A stretch of 43,305 bases of DNA from CAYRLW01 sp964425215 (GCA_964425215.1 CAYRLW010000028.1:1-43305); one strand, 5' to 3'; positions 16,829 to 25,935 are shown, counted from the first letter of the stretch. Program-made: numbers and translations. Notes: generated by a model not told the origin, from the sequence alone.

Positions 16829-17607
16829 TCATTCACTCAACGAGAGCTCGCCGGAAGGAAGGGCATCAGTATCAGCATGAAGATAGTCGGGATCGAAAAA
16901 GGAGAAGGTCCTGAGCGCCTCAAGCTCGTGAATGATGAGTCTGCGGTTGCGCAGACCGACCAGACCCCTGCCTCTCAGGTCCTGAAGGGAACGGTTGACG
17001 TGCACGGCGGACAGGCCAAGCAGATCAGCTACCTCCGACTGGGTTAAAGGAAAATCGCATGTAGCGCCCTCCGCCAGCCCCACTAGGACCTGACGAAGAT
17101 GCAACTCGCAGAATAGATGACCGAGACGTTCTGAAGCGGTGCGCCTGCCGAGGCTGACGGCATGTTCGCGTTCGATCGCGATCGTCACGAGCAGATCCCA
17201 CCATAGAGCCTGCTCGATCCGGGGGCTGGCGCTCGCCGCAGCCCGGATAGCGTCAGCACTGAATCGGCCAAGTCGGGCAGTATGCCGAAGGGCTCGGCGA
17301 GGTCTCCGGGAAGCAGAATGGACAGGATCTGGCGTTGGCCGTTCCCAAGGTCGCGATAGGTGCAGGCCCAGCCCTCTAGCACGAGGGTCAGGAAGCGCGG
17401 CGGTGCGCCTTCGCGAATGATATCGCCGCGGGCGTGGACCAGACGCACGCCCCCGTAAAGGGTGCGTAGTGACCTCTCGTCGTCTTCGTCGATCCAGGCG
17501 CCATGCCTGAGTTTTCGCACCAGGAAGTCCAGAGCAATCCCCAAATGAAGTCGGCGACAGCGACGGGAATTGGCCGCCCAAACAAAAGTGTCTCTCTTGA
17601 TCAGCAA
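16829..17607 (-). pseudogene. Crp/Fnr regulator broken by a frameshift deletion
   Basis: The N-terminal half (ALDFLVRKLRHGAW to GDLAEPFGILPDLADS) is in one minus frame up to about 17,250. The C-terminal half (ADAIRAAASASPRIEQ through HTH TQSEVADLLGLSAVHVNRSLQDL to FFDPDYLHADTD) is in another. Compared with the intact paralogue at 11128, roughly 15-20 residues between the beta-roll and the dimer helix are missing at the junction. A small out-of-frame deletion is therefore likely. The start is uncertain (TTG 17607 or an internal TTG). Without frameshifting the product cannot bind DNA. Confidence 0.85.
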
Positions 17608-17673
17608 GCAAAACGTCTACCTGACCGGGTTTGGTTCCGCGCTGCCTCGGTGAACTGGGATGATGTCGGTTGG

Positions 17674-17868
17674 CTACGAAAGCGCGCGATTAGCCCTAAT
17701 GTGATCCCGGAAGCGATGATTTCCGGCATTCCCGGGCGCCCGCACGGCGAGCCACACAGGGTGTCGCGTGACGATATGGGTTCTAAGGCTGGCCGCCCAG
17801 GCCTTCACCTTGCGCCGGGTTGCGGCCGCAGCCGAACGCAGGGTTTGAAGAGCGGGCCTGTCGGTCAA
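17674..17868 (-). CDS. Possible small basic protein (64 aa), TTG start
   Basis: TTG 17868 follows GGAGG at 5 bases, the main support for translation. The sequence is basic (AATRRKVKAWAASLRTH, then HPVWLAVRAPGNAG) with no recognised domain. It could be spurious. The rest of 17612-18058 shows no other gene. Confidence 0.35.
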   Translation of the reverse strand: MTDRPALQTLRSAAAATRRKVKAWAASLRTHIVTRHPVWLAVRAPGNAGNHRFRDHIRANRALS

Positions 17869-18058
17869 GGTCGCCTCCGGTGAAGCTGGTCAACGCCTGA
17901 GGCCACAAAGCGCGCCATGGGCTGTGGCCCGATGCGCAGGCTCGCGCTTTCGAAGCCGCGCCGCCTCGCGACCGGGGAACGGGCCGCGAGGCAGGGACAT
18001 TAGAGCGGCAGGCCCCAGCGCGCCTCATAATGGTCGCGCGTCTTCAAAGGATGACCCC

Positions 18059-18952
18059 ATGCCCGATCATCGCGCAATGCAGGATCCACGCAGCCAGTAT
18101 CCCCGGCCGCCGTTTCCGCGCCAGCCTCAGGCCGAACCCGGTTTGGCGAGCCGGATGACGCCGCGGCCCGATCACGGCGAAGAGAGCTATATCGGCCATG
18201 GTCGTCTCAAAGGGCGCCGCGCCCTGATCACCGGCGGGGATTCCGGTATCGGACGAGCGACGGCCATCGCCTATGCGCGCGAAGGCGCCGACGTCGCCAT
18301 AGCCTATCTGCCGTCAGAGCAGGCGGACGCCCAGGAGGTGATCGCCCTGATCGAGAAAGCCGGAGTAAAGGCCTTGGGCTTGCCGGGCGACGTTAGGGAC
18401 GAGGGTTGGAACGCCACCATGACTGCGCGGGTCGTGGAGGCCTTTGGCGGTCTCGACATTCTGGTCGTCAATGCTGGTCATCAGCAGTACCGGGAAGATG
18501 TGTCCGAGGTTTCGACCCCTGATTTCGATGTCACGATGAAGACCAACCTCTACGCGCTGCACTGGCTGTGTCAGGCGGCCGTCCCCCATCTGCCGCCGGG
18601 GGCGGCGATCATCACGACAGCCTCGGTCCAGGCCTATGAGCCTTCGGACATCCTGCTGGACTACGCCACGACCAAGGCGGGAATCGTCGCCTACACCAAG
18701 GCCCTGGCCAAACAGATGATCGACAAAGGCGTGCGTGTGAACGCCGTGGCGCCAGGACCCTTCTGGACCGTGCTTCAACCCAGCGGCGGTCAGCCCCAGG
18801 AGAAGGTCGAGCAGTTCGGGGCCCACAGCGCCTTTGGCCGGCCGGGACAGCCGGTGGAGATCGCGCCGGTCTACGTCCTGCTCGCCTCCCAGGAGGCCAG
18901 CTTCGTCACCGGCGAGGTGTGGGGCGTGACCGGCGGCGCCGGAATCGCTTGA
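18059..18952 (+). CDS. SDR family oxidoreductase (YdaD/YghA-like)
   Basis: ATG 18059 follows AAAGGA at 9 bases and gives a 297-residue protein. A 40-residue Pro-rich N-terminal extension precedes the Rossmann domain, as in the general-stress SDR subgroup (B. subtilis YdaD/YhdF, E. coli YghA). NAD(P) binding is TGGDSGIG near residue 62, NAG near 145, catalytic Tyr and Lys are in YATTKAG, and the C-terminus is TGEVWGVTGG. The substrate is unknown. Confidence 0.92.
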   Translation: MPDHRAMQDPRSQYPRPPFPRQPQAEPGLASRMTPRPDHGEESYIGHGRLKGRRALITGGDSGIGRATAIAYAREGADVAIAYLPSEQADAQEVIALIEKAGVKALGLPGDVRDEGWNATMTARVVEAFGGLDILVVNAGHQQYREDVSEVSTPDFDVTMKTNLYALHWLCQAAVPHLPPGAAIITTASVQAYEPSDILLDYATTKAGIVAYTKALAKQMIDKGVRVNAVAPGPFWTVLQPSGGQPQEKVEQFGAHSAFGRPGQPVEIAPVYVLLASQEASFVTGEVWGVTGGAGIA

Positions 18953-19096
18953 GACCGCGCGCAAGCCGTCCGACGTCCGGGAACCAGAACGACAAGGCTC
19001 TTTTGACCTTGGATCGAAATGCGTGAGCGCTCCCGCGCGGCGCTCGTAAGAACTGTCGCGTGGGCGAGACGGCGGAAGGTTGGGAGGGATTGAAGG

Positions 19097-19915
19097 ATGA
19101 AGACCGCAGACAGCGGGACGGGCTTGGAAGTCTCTTATCTGTCGGATCTGGGGCGCGCATTCGGCGGCGCCCTGCTGTTCAGTCTTCCCTTGATGATGAC
19201 GATGGAGATGTGGGCGCTCGGCGTGTCCGCAGCGCCCGAGCGGCGCCTTGCCTTCATGATCGCCGCGCTGCCTGTGCTCTACGGCCTGGCTCACTTCGCG
19301 GGCTTCTCTGCACGAAGGGGGCTGGTGAACAACAGCCTGGACACCCTTGTGGCGCTCGCCGTCGGGTTCTCAGTCTCGGCCGCTCTACTGTCCATGTTCA
19401 ACGTCCTTGAGTACTCCTCCCTGACGTCGGCCGTTGGACAGATATCGCTTCAAGCGGTCCCGGCTGCCCTCGGGGCCCTTGTCGCCCGTCGCCAGCTTTC
19501 AGGAGATCCGGAGGAGGGCGATGAGGAGGAGGCTTCCTATTCTGGCGAGCTCTTCCTTATGCTGGCCGGGGCGCTCTATTTCGCCATGAACCTCGCGCCG
19601 ACGGAGGAGATGCGGCTTATCGCCTACCTGACGACCCCGTCAGGCGCTTTGGGCCTGCTGGTGCTGTCCCTGCTGCTTCTCCATATCATTGTCTTCGAGG
19701 CTGGTTTCGCGGGGCAGGAAGAGAAGGAGAGCCCTCTTCGCGCCTTCCTGGACTTCACCCTGCCTGGCTACGCCCTATGCCTGGCTGCGAGCTTCGCCAT
19801 GCTGTGGGTGTTCGGCGCCATAGACGGGCATGGCGCGGGAGCCGTGATGGCCAATGTCGTGGTGCTGGCCTTTCCAGCCGCTCTGGGGGCCGCAGCCGCC
19901 CGCCTTCTGGTGTGA
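19097..19915 (+). CDS. TIGR02587 family integral membrane protein
   Basis: The 272-residue protein has about seven membrane segments, an early LLFSLPLMMTMEMWALG, and NLAPTEEMRLIA near residue 165. Both are characteristic of TIGR02587, which is nearly always encoded next to a TIGR02588 gene, as here (3-base gap). The role is unknown. GGAAC is found about 115 bases upstream without a good -10. Confidence 0.88.
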   Translation: MKTADSGTGLEVSYLSDLGRAFGGALLFSLPLMMTMEMWALGVSAAPERRLAFMIAALPVLYGLAHFAGFSARRGLVNNSLDTLVALAVGFSVSAALLSMFNVLEYSSLTSAVGQISLQAVPAALGALVARRQLSGDPEEGDEEEASYSGELFLMLAGALYFAMNLAPTEEMRLIAYLTTPSGALGLLVLSLLLLHIIVFEAGFAGQEEKESPLRAFLDFTLPGYALCLAASFAMLWVFGAIDGHGAGAVMANVVVLAFPAALGAAAARLLV

Positions 19916-19917
19916 AG

Positions 19918-20298
19918 ATGAAGAGCCGAGAGAAGTCCGTTCGTGGGGAGCTTTCATGGCTGCAGTGCGTCTGCGCCGTAATAGGCCTCATCGTCACCGC
20001 CGGCGCGATTGCGGTGCTCGCGCGTTCCGCCTTCGTCGATCAAAGGCCGCCCGACCTGACCATCATGTCGCAAGCTCTTCGTCCTGTCGGAGCGGGCTGG
20101 GCTCTGGAGGTCAGGGTGGTGAACAACGGCGACATGACGGCCGCTGCGGTGGAGATAGAGAGCGAGGCGGACGGGGTGACATCCGGCGCTACCCTCGACT
20201 ACATCCCGGGGCACGGCGAAAAGCGGGCGACGCTGGTTTTTGCTTCCGCTGAGAGACCCCGGGCGCGCGTCCGCATTACGGGATGGAGCGACCCATGA
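19918..20298 (+). CDS. TIGR02588 family protein
   Basis: ATG 19918 lies 2 bases after the TIGR02587 stop. The 126-residue protein has one N-terminal membrane anchor (LQCVCAVIGLIVTAGAIAVLA) and a soluble beta-rich domain (GWALEVRVVNNGDMTAAAVEIES) that resembles a CARDB/Ig-like fold and should be periplasmic. TIGR02587 and TIGR02588 probably form a complex. Further tiny ORFs follow in the same direction. Confidence 0.88.
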   Translation: MKSREKSVRGELSWLQCVCAVIGLIVTAGAIAVLARSAFVDQRPPDLTIMSQALRPVGAGWALEVRVVNNGDMTAAAVEIESEADGVTSGATLDYIPGHGEKRATLVFASAERPRARVRITGWSDP

Positions 20299-20376
20299 CG
20301 CCCTTCGAACGCCGGTGGGGAGCGGGCGACGCGGCCGGGAACCTCGAGCCTCGCCCGGCGCTGGTTTGGTGTGCAG

Positions 20377-20496
20377 ATGATCGCCGCCTTCCTTTTGGTC
20401 ATTCTCGGCGCTGTCCCGGTAGGCATGGGACTGTTCCTGGCCAGCCGCACGTTCAGGCGCATTGGACGCGGATGGAGTCCGGGGGAGGGCGCATGA
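20377..20496 (+). CDS. Tiny single-pass membrane protein (39 aa)
   Basis: The frame MIAAFLLVILGAVPVG followed by a basic tail RTFRRIGRGW is too short for usual gene finders. It has one helix and a positive C-side. It lies 78 bases after the TIGR02588 stop and in the same frame, so it could also start at GTG 20371. Its TGA overlaps the next ATG as ATGA. Hydrophobicity, coupling and position argue for a real peptide. Confidence 0.5.
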   Translation: MIAAFLLVILGAVPVGMGLFLASRTFRRIGRGWSPGEGA

Positions 20497-20618
20497 ACCT
20501 CCTGCTTTTCGGTCTTGGTCTCGTCTCCACCGTGGTCGCGGCGGCGGCGATCCGGTGGAGCCGCCAGCATTCGGGAGCGCCTCGGAAGGAGGCCGAGGAC
20601 CCGCGGCCCGACGCCTGA
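20493..20618 (+). CDS. Tiny single-pass membrane protein (41 aa)
   Basis: ATG 20493 overlaps the stop of the 39-residue ORF, and GGGGGAGGG lies just upstream. The peptide MNLLLFGLGLVSTVVAAAA then has a charged, disordered tail. Together with the preceding ORF it would add two micro-proteins to the TIGR02587-TIGR02588 operon. The same frame is open back to 20283, but that stretch lacks coding character. Confidence 0.5.
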   Translation: MNLLLFGLGLVSTVVAAAAIRWSRQHSGAPRKEAEDPRPDA

Positions 20619-20619
20619 C

Positions 20620-20836
20620 ATGCGAAGTGTTGGGGGAAGGGGCCAGCTCGCTTATATCGATGAGCTGAAAGCCGACCGGGACAGTGCGCGCATAGCGCTG
20701 CAGGCAACGATAAGCGGCGACGGGACCAATCGACGCTGTGACGGTCGTCGCCAATTACGAAAAACGGATCGCGAAATTGGACAAAATCATAACGCAGTAC
20801 GGAGCCGATCTCGCGGCTGGCCGTCACGCCGACTGA
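20620..20836 (+). pseudogene. Frameshifted remnant of a coiled-coil protein
   Basis: From ATG 20620 one frame reads AYIDELKADRDSARIALQATISGDG. The next frame, after a one-base shift near 20,725, reads IDAVTVVANYEKRIAKLDKIITQYGADL and stops at 20836. Together they make a continuous charged helix of about 70 residues, like the C-terminal coiled coil of some recombinases. The identity is not established. The remaining bases to 21180 show only a dispersed repeat. Confidence 0.5.
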
Positions 20837-21090
20837 GCGTCGCCGACGGATAGCATCTGTAGGGGTAATAGAGTGGCTTAACAGGCTTGGCGACGAACTG
20901 CCGATCGCCGCCGCAATGGCTGGTTGCGCCGTGTTCCACGCGCCCGTCGTTATCCTGGGCTGGCAAACCTTGCATTGGCTAAGGTTCGCTCTAGGAACCT
21001 CGCCCGCCTGGCGGGCTATCCAGCCTGGCTGGCGCTGTCCAGAGACGGAGCGGGCTGGGGTGTGATTGCTCGACCTGCCAATGGATCTTG

Positions 21091-21155
21091 CGATACCGTT
21101 GACGGCAGTCGCCTGCTCTGCCTGGCTAGAACGATTGGCCAAGCGACAGGCAGGT
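21091..21155 (+). repeat. 65-bp dispersed repeat, copy A
   Basis: It aligns without gaps to 35300-35364 with about 50 of 65 identical bases, including a perfect 14-base core ACGATTGGCCAAGC. In one plus frame both encode a similar short tail (WLERLAKRQAG and SWERLAKQQAG), so it may be the 3' end of a decayed gene family. Nothing else recognisable lies between 21156 and 21547. Confidence 0.55.
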
Positions 21156-21547
21156 ACCGGGACGAGAGGGTAGACTAGACATCAAGGGCCGACTGTAAAA
21201 ACTCGTAACGTACCCATTCCAACAATCTAAACTATAGACCGTAACCCATTCGTCGACACTAGATATTGGCGTCCCCCTGGTGGACCTCATAAAGCCAGCG
21301 GCCCCCCGCCTTAGATCGCCTCAGGACTAGGCGGTATTCCAGATGAACGACGTCTTTGAGCCCTCCCAAACGGACCGCGTGCAGCGAAGGAGCCGCAGGC
21401 CGAAAATGAGGTCGCCAAGGCGAAATCAGAAGGTTGAAGGCCCGGCTCAACCCTCAGGTTGGGGGCGAAAGGGGGAGCCGGGCCACGTCGCCCTAGCGAA
21501 CGACCCTCCCATTCAAGCATAGACGTACTAGCGGCGCATACCCGTTT

Positions 21548-21625
21548 GCGGCCCGTCCCTAAGCCAAAGAAGGAAGGTTCGGGGCGGGCCGCTGCACCCT
21601 GAGCGCCCTCAGGGCACGATCATCT
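21548..21625 (-). ncRNA. Structured element copy 1 (candidate small RNA)
   Basis: Reading the minus strand, hairpin 1 has a 10-bp stem (GTGCCCTGAG/CTCAGGGTGC) and 4-nt loop. Hairpin 2 has 12-base arms (GCGGCCCGCCCC and GGGACGGGCCGC, one mismatch) around a 21-nt loop with CCTTCCTTCTTTGG. The 78-nt block aligns without gaps to copy 3 at 39753-39830 and, less well, to copy 2 at 26697-26774. A GAAAC-N16-CGTT promoter abuts it. No known RNA family could be assigned. Confidence 0.6.
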
Positions 21626-21650
21626 AACGCAAGTCGGCATGGCTCGTTTC
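21626..21650 (-). promoter_or_regulatory. ECF-type promoter of structured element copy 1
   Basis: On the minus strand GAAAC (21650-21646) and CGTT (21629-21626) are 16 bases apart. The pair and the following TTAGATGA are conserved at copy 3, whereas the spacer is diverged. Transcription would start close to the first hairpin. Confidence 0.55.
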
Positions 21651-21752
21651 AACCTGAGCCTCTGCCTCTCCGACGGCGAGCGACAGCGGGTTGTGATCGC
21701 CCGCGCCTTGGCGCAACGACCGCAGGTCGGGCGCTGTCCTCCTTGCCGGTGA
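21639..21752 (+). pseudogene. Fragment of an ABC transporter ATPase (signature region)
   Basis: A 37-codon frame contains LSDGERQRVVIARALAQRPQV. This is the LSGGQ signature plus the following helix of ABC ATPases, nearest in style to haem/iron-type importers, with Gly to Asp in the signature. Walker A is absent, and the Walker B DEP that should follow is missing. It is a short leftover of a deleted gene. It overlaps the promoter of structured element copy 1 on the other strand. Confidence 0.6.
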
Positions 21753-21864
21753 TCGCGATTGCGGCCGGCCGGGGGCCTGAGGGAAATTGCGCGTTAGCGA
21801 ACTCTTTTATTCTTGCCGCAATGTACCCGTTGCCCGAACGCCGGCCGCATTTCTTGCGAAATAC

Positions 21865-24800
21865 TCAGCTTTCGATCATATCATGAACCTTGGCGGCTAG
21901 GTCGCCCATGACGAACGGCTTGGTCAGGACTTCCATGCCGGGCGCTAACAGGCCGTTTCCCACCGCTGCGTTCTCCGCATAGCCGGTAATGAAGAGCACC
22001 TTGAGTCCCGGTCGCGACACCCGCGCTGCATCAGCCACCTGGCGACCGTTCATCCCGCCGGGCAGCCCGACGTCGGAGACGAGGAGGTCGATCCGGCGGT
22101 CCGAAGACAGGATCGCCAGACCCGAGGGCCCGTCAGGCGCCTCGATCACATTGTAGCCCGCGTCGCCCAGAACCTCGGCCACCAACATACGCACCGTCTC
22201 TTCGTCGTCGATGACCAGTACGGTCTCGCCGTGCCCGCCTTCCGCGACCGGCGTGGCGCCCACCTCGTCTTCGCCCTGCACATCCCCCAGATAGCGTGGC
22301 AGGTAAAGACACATGGTCGTGCCCTTGCCCATTTCGGAATAGAGCCGCACCTGGCCGCCCGACTGGCGCACGAAGCCGTGAATCATGGACAGGCCCAAGC
22401 CGGTCCCCTGGCCCATGGGCTTGGTGGTGAAGAAGGGGTCGAAGGCCTGGGCCTGGACCTCAGGGGGCATGCCGGCGCCCGTGTCGGTGACGCAGACAGA
22501 GACGTACTGACCGGGCGGCAGGTCGCGTGTCTTCGCTGCCCGGTCGTCCAGCCACTTGTTCGAGGTCTCGATGGTCAATCGACCGCCGTCAGGCGCCATG
22601 GCGTCGCGCGCGTTGATGCACAGGTTCAGCAGGGCGTTCTCAAGCTGCGACTGGTCAATTCTGGTAGCCCAGAGGCCGCCAGCCCCGACAACCTCGACCT
22701 CTACGTCCGGCCCGACGCTGCGTCGGATCAGGTCTTCCATGCCGTTGATCAGCCGGTTTACATCAGTCGGCTTTGGATCCAGCGTCTGCCGGCGGGAGAA
22801 GGCCAGAAGACGCTGGGTTAGCGATGCGGCGCGCTGGGCGGAGCCCTGGGCTGCATCAATGTAGCGATCCATGCCGTTCAGCCGGCCTTCCCTGAGCCGC
22901 TTGGACAACAGTTCCAGCGCGCCGGAAATCCCCGCCAACAGATTGTTAAAATCGTGGGCGATGCCGCCGGTCAGCTGACCCACCGCCTCCATCTTCTGGG
23001 ATTGGCGCAGGGCGTCCTGGGCCTGAGCCAGCCGCTCTGCCTGAGCCCGTTCCTCGGTGACGTCGCGGCCAACGCCATACAAGCGCTGGCCACCCGGCTC
23101 GGGAGAGAGCGTCCAGACAAATGACCGCCATTCGCCGCTTGCCGTCAGCAATCGGTCCTCCAGCAAAATCGGCTGTTCATTTTCCTGCATCTCGCCCAGC
23201 ACATTGCTGATCGATTCGATCTCGTCGGGATGCAGGATTTCGACATAGGGCCGGGTCAGGAGGGTCTCCTCTTCCCAGCCGAGCACCCGGGTCCAGGATG
23301 GATTTATCCGCTCCAGCCGACCGTCATAGGTGACGACGGCGAGAAGGTCAGGGCTGAGTTCCCACAGGCGGTTGCGTTCGGCCTCGCTGCCGCTCAACAG
23401 GGTCGAGAGGATGTCGTTGACGCGCTCCAGCTCTTCGCCCTGGCGGCGGATGTCGTCGATATCGCTGTTGGCGCCGACCCAGCCCGTCAGTTTTCCTGCC
23501 TCGTCGTGAACCGGCTCGGCGCCGACGACGAACCAGCGCCAGGCGCCGTCGGCGCGGCGGATTCGGAACTCGGTGCGATAGACTTGCCCCGTCTCGAGCG
23601 CCGTGGCCCACACCTCGGCCGCGCCGGGAAGGTCCTCGGGATGGACGATCTTGCCCCAGCCGGCGGGGCCGTCCAGTTCTCCCTCCGACCGGCCGGTGTA
23701 GGCATAGACCTGACTATTGAACCAGTACAAGTCACCGTCGGGGCGGCTGGCCCAGACCTGATTGGGCACGGCCTCGGCGAAGGCGCGAAACTGGGCCTCG
23801 CTCTCGCGAAGGGCGCGCTCCGTACGGTTGCGCTCGCTCAGATCCTTGAACAGGACCGCGACCTGCTTGCGGTCTGCGGGTTCGACGCGGAAGGCTGACA
23901 GTTCCAGCCAGCGGCCGGTGGATTGGAACGCCTTCTCGACCCGGATGGGCTGGCCGGTTTCGAGCACGTTTCGGTAGAGGTCGATCCATTCGTCGGCTTC
24001 GTCGGGGGCGAGGTCGCGAATCCGGCGACCCACGACGCCGGCCAGTCCGACCTGTTCGGCCGCCGCCGGATTGGCCTCGACGTGGATGTAGTCGTCCAAC
24101 GGCCCCGACGGGCCGTCGACGAACTCAACCACGCAGAAGCCTTCGTCCATGGTGCCGAACAGCGTGCGATAGCGGGCTTCGCTGTCCTCCAGATCGGCGG
24201 CAGCGCGGGCGCGTTCGCTGGCGGTGCGGACGCGTTCGGCGACCTCGCGCACAAGGGCCAGGTCCTCTTCGGACCAGGCGCGCGGCGTGGCGTTATTGAC
24301 GAACAGCAGGGCCACGACCTTGCCCCGTTCGATCAGCGGCATGTTGATCAGGGATGTCGCCCGAATACCGGCGAGGGCGGCGCCGCCATCCTCTACGCGG
24401 GGGTCTTGCGCTGCATCCGCGAAGATCACCGTCTCACCGCGTGTGAGATCCTCGATGTATGATCCGAAGTCACGGAAATGGATGACTCCGGCGAGGCTGG
24501 GGACGTCCGGGGCGTTGTAGTCGCGCGCGATGGTCACGGTCTCGGCGACCGTGTCCATGACGCCGTAGCCGACACGGCTGACCCCAAGGGTCTCAGCGAG
24601 AATTTTCGACGAGGCATGCGCGATCTCGGCAGGATCGATCAGGTCCCGGATGGCGTCGTTCAGGTCCAGCAGGGCCTGCTGGCGCGCCTCGGTCTGCTTG
24701 CGCTCGGTGATGTTGGTGAACAGGATGGCGACGCGGCGCATCTGGGGATCGCCGATGCGCAGGGCCTCCACGTCATACCAGCGGCCGAAAATGTCGGCGG

Positions 24801-25935
24801 GCTGTTCGAACCGAACGGTGTCGCCGGTCAGGGCGACCTTGCCGTATAGATCGAACCAGTGCTGTTCGAGGCCGGGCGCGATTTCCGACACCCATTTGCC
24901 ATTGGCCCCGTGCAGTCCCGTCATCTCTTCGAAAGCCGGGTTGCCCTCGACGACCATGTAGTCGATCGGCCGCAGGTCGGCGTCGAACTTCATCTGGACG
25001 ATGCAGAAGCCGGTAGAGGTGGAGTTGAACAGGGCGTCGTAGCGGCTCTCGGTTTCGGCGAGGACCGCATCCGCCTCGCGCCGTTCGGTGATGTCGAAGG
25101 TCACGCCAGGGAAGCGCAGCCTGCCGTCCGCATCCATGACGATCCGCCCCTCGGCGGAGACCCAGCGGACCTGTCCGTCAGACTGGATCAGCCGATACTC
25201 GGACCTGAATGGCTTGTGGGTCTCCAGGGTCCGCTGGACCTCGCGGCCGACGCGTGCGGCGTCATCAGGATGCATGGCCTGGAAAAAATCGGTCAGGGCC
25301 GCACCCTCGCGCGCGATGGCCGGATCGACGCCGTAGATTTCGGCGAAGCGCGCGTCGGCCACAACCCGGTCGGCCGCGATGTCGAAATCCCAGGTGCCCA
25401 CGCCGCGCCCTGCGGACAGGGCCAGTTGCAGCCGCTCGTTGGTCGCGGTCCGTAAACGGTCGGATTCGACCCGGGCCGTGGTTTCAACCACGGTGGCGAT
25501 CACCCCGCCGGGTCGGCCGCTCTCGTCCGGCACAGGCCAGTAGTCCAGGTCCATCCAGACCTGTTCGGGCTGGTCGGACCGATGCAGGGTGAGCACCTGA
25601 TCCCTGTAGGCCAGGGTCCCCCCTGCCAGACCGACCTTCATGACGTTGTCGTTGAAGTTTGCGACCTCGGGCCAGCCCTCGCGGACGTTGGACCCCAGCA
25701 ATTGCGGATGACGTCCACCGGCGAAGACTGAATAGGCGTCGTTGTAGATCATCACGCCATGTTCGCCCCACAACAAGACGATGGGCACCGGCGCGGCGAT
25801 CAGCAGTGAAACCGTGGTTCGAAGGCTCTGCGGCCATGTTTCGATCGGCCCCAGCGGCGTGGAGGACCAATCGTAGCGACGCACGCGTTGTGACATCTCG
25901 CTGGAGCCACCGGGGAAACCAGACGGACGGGCCAT
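21865..25935 (-). CDS. Soluble multi-PAS/GAF hybrid histidine kinase
   Basis: The 1356-residue sensor has no membrane segment. Domains in order: PAS (about 30-155), PAS_3 (165-285), PAS (295-415), GAF (425-580), PAS (585-700), PAS_3 (715-840), PAS (855-980), HisKA with GGIAHDFNNLL (phospho-acceptor His994), HATPase_c with NARDAM and GTGLGLSM, and a receiver domain with SDVGLPG (phospho-acceptor Asp1288) and TKPF. It may pass phosphate to a separate Hpt or regulator, and no partner is encoded nearby. The many PAS/GAF domains suggest redox, light or small-ligand sensing. Confidence 0.93.
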   Translation of the reverse strand: MARPSGFPGGSSEMSQRVRRYDWSSTPLGPIETWPQSLRTTVSLLIAAPVPIVLLWGEHGVMIYNDAYSVFAGGRHPQLLGSNVREGWPEVANFNDNVMKVGLAGGTLAYRDQVLTLHRSDQPEQVWMDLDYWPVPDESGRPGGVIATVVETTARVESDRLRTATNERLQLALSAGRGVGTWDFDIAADRVVADARFAEIYGVDPAIAREGAALTDFFQAMHPDDAARVGREVQRTLETHKPFRSEYRLIQSDGQVRWVSAEGRIVMDADGRLRFPGVTFDITERREADAVLAETESRYDALFNSTSTGFCIVQMKFDADLRPIDYMVVEGNPAFEEMTGLHGANGKWVSEIAPGLEQHWFDLYGKVALTGDTVRFEQPADIFGRWYDVEALRIGDPQMRRVAILFTNITERKQTEARQQALLDLNDAIRDLIDPAEIAHASSKILAETLGVSRVGYGVMDTVAETVTIARDYNAPDVPSLAGVIHFRDFGSYIEDLTRGETVIFADAAQDPRVEDGGAALAGIRATSLINMPLIERGKVVALLFVNNATPRAWSEEDLALVREVAERVRTASERARAAADLEDSEARYRTLFGTMDEGFCVVEFVDGPSGPLDDYIHVEANPAAAEQVGLAGVVGRRIRDLAPDEADEWIDLYRNVLETGQPIRVEKAFQSTGRWLELSAFRVEPADRKQVAVLFKDLSERNRTERALRESEAQFRAFAEAVPNQVWASRPDGDLYWFNSQVYAYTGRSEGELDGPAGWGKIVHPEDLPGAAEVWATALETGQVYRTEFRIRRADGAWRWFVVGAEPVHDEAGKLTGWVGANSDIDDIRRQGEELERVNDILSTLLSGSEAERNRLWELSPDLLAVVTYDGRLERINPSWTRVLGWEEETLLTRPYVEILHPDEIESISNVLGEMQENEQPILLEDRLLTASGEWRSFVWTLSPEPGGQRLYGVGRDVTEERAQAERLAQAQDALRQSQKMEAVGQLTGGIAHDFNNLLAGISGALELLSKRLREGRLNGMDRYIDAAQGSAQRAASLTQRLLAFSRRQTLDPKPTDVNRLINGMEDLIRRSVGPDVEVEVVGAGGLWATRIDQSQLENALLNLCINARDAMAPDGGRLTIETSNKWLDDRAAKTRDLPPGQYVSVCVTDTGAGMPPEVQAQAFDPFFTTKPMGQGTGLGLSMIHGFVRQSGGQVRLYSEMGKGTTMCLYLPRYLGDVQGEDEVGATPVAEGGHGETVLVIDDEETVRMLVAEVLGDAGYNVIEAPDGPSGLAILSSDRRIDLLVSDVGLPGGMNGRQVADAARVSRPGLKVLFITGYAENAAVGNGLLAPGMEVLTKPFVMGDLAAKVHDMIES

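Noticed and set aside
20453..21142. Long minus-strand frame (229 aa) over 20,453-21,142
   Set aside because: It runs antisense over the TIGR02588-linked micro-ORFs and the coiled-coil remnant, has mixed composition and no ribosome site. Only its first residues resemble a frame at repeat copy B.
22231..25592. Several long plus-strand frames opposite the hybrid kinase
   Set aside because: They mirror the kinase codons (antisense open frames are common in high-GC genes) and show no domain or ribosome site.
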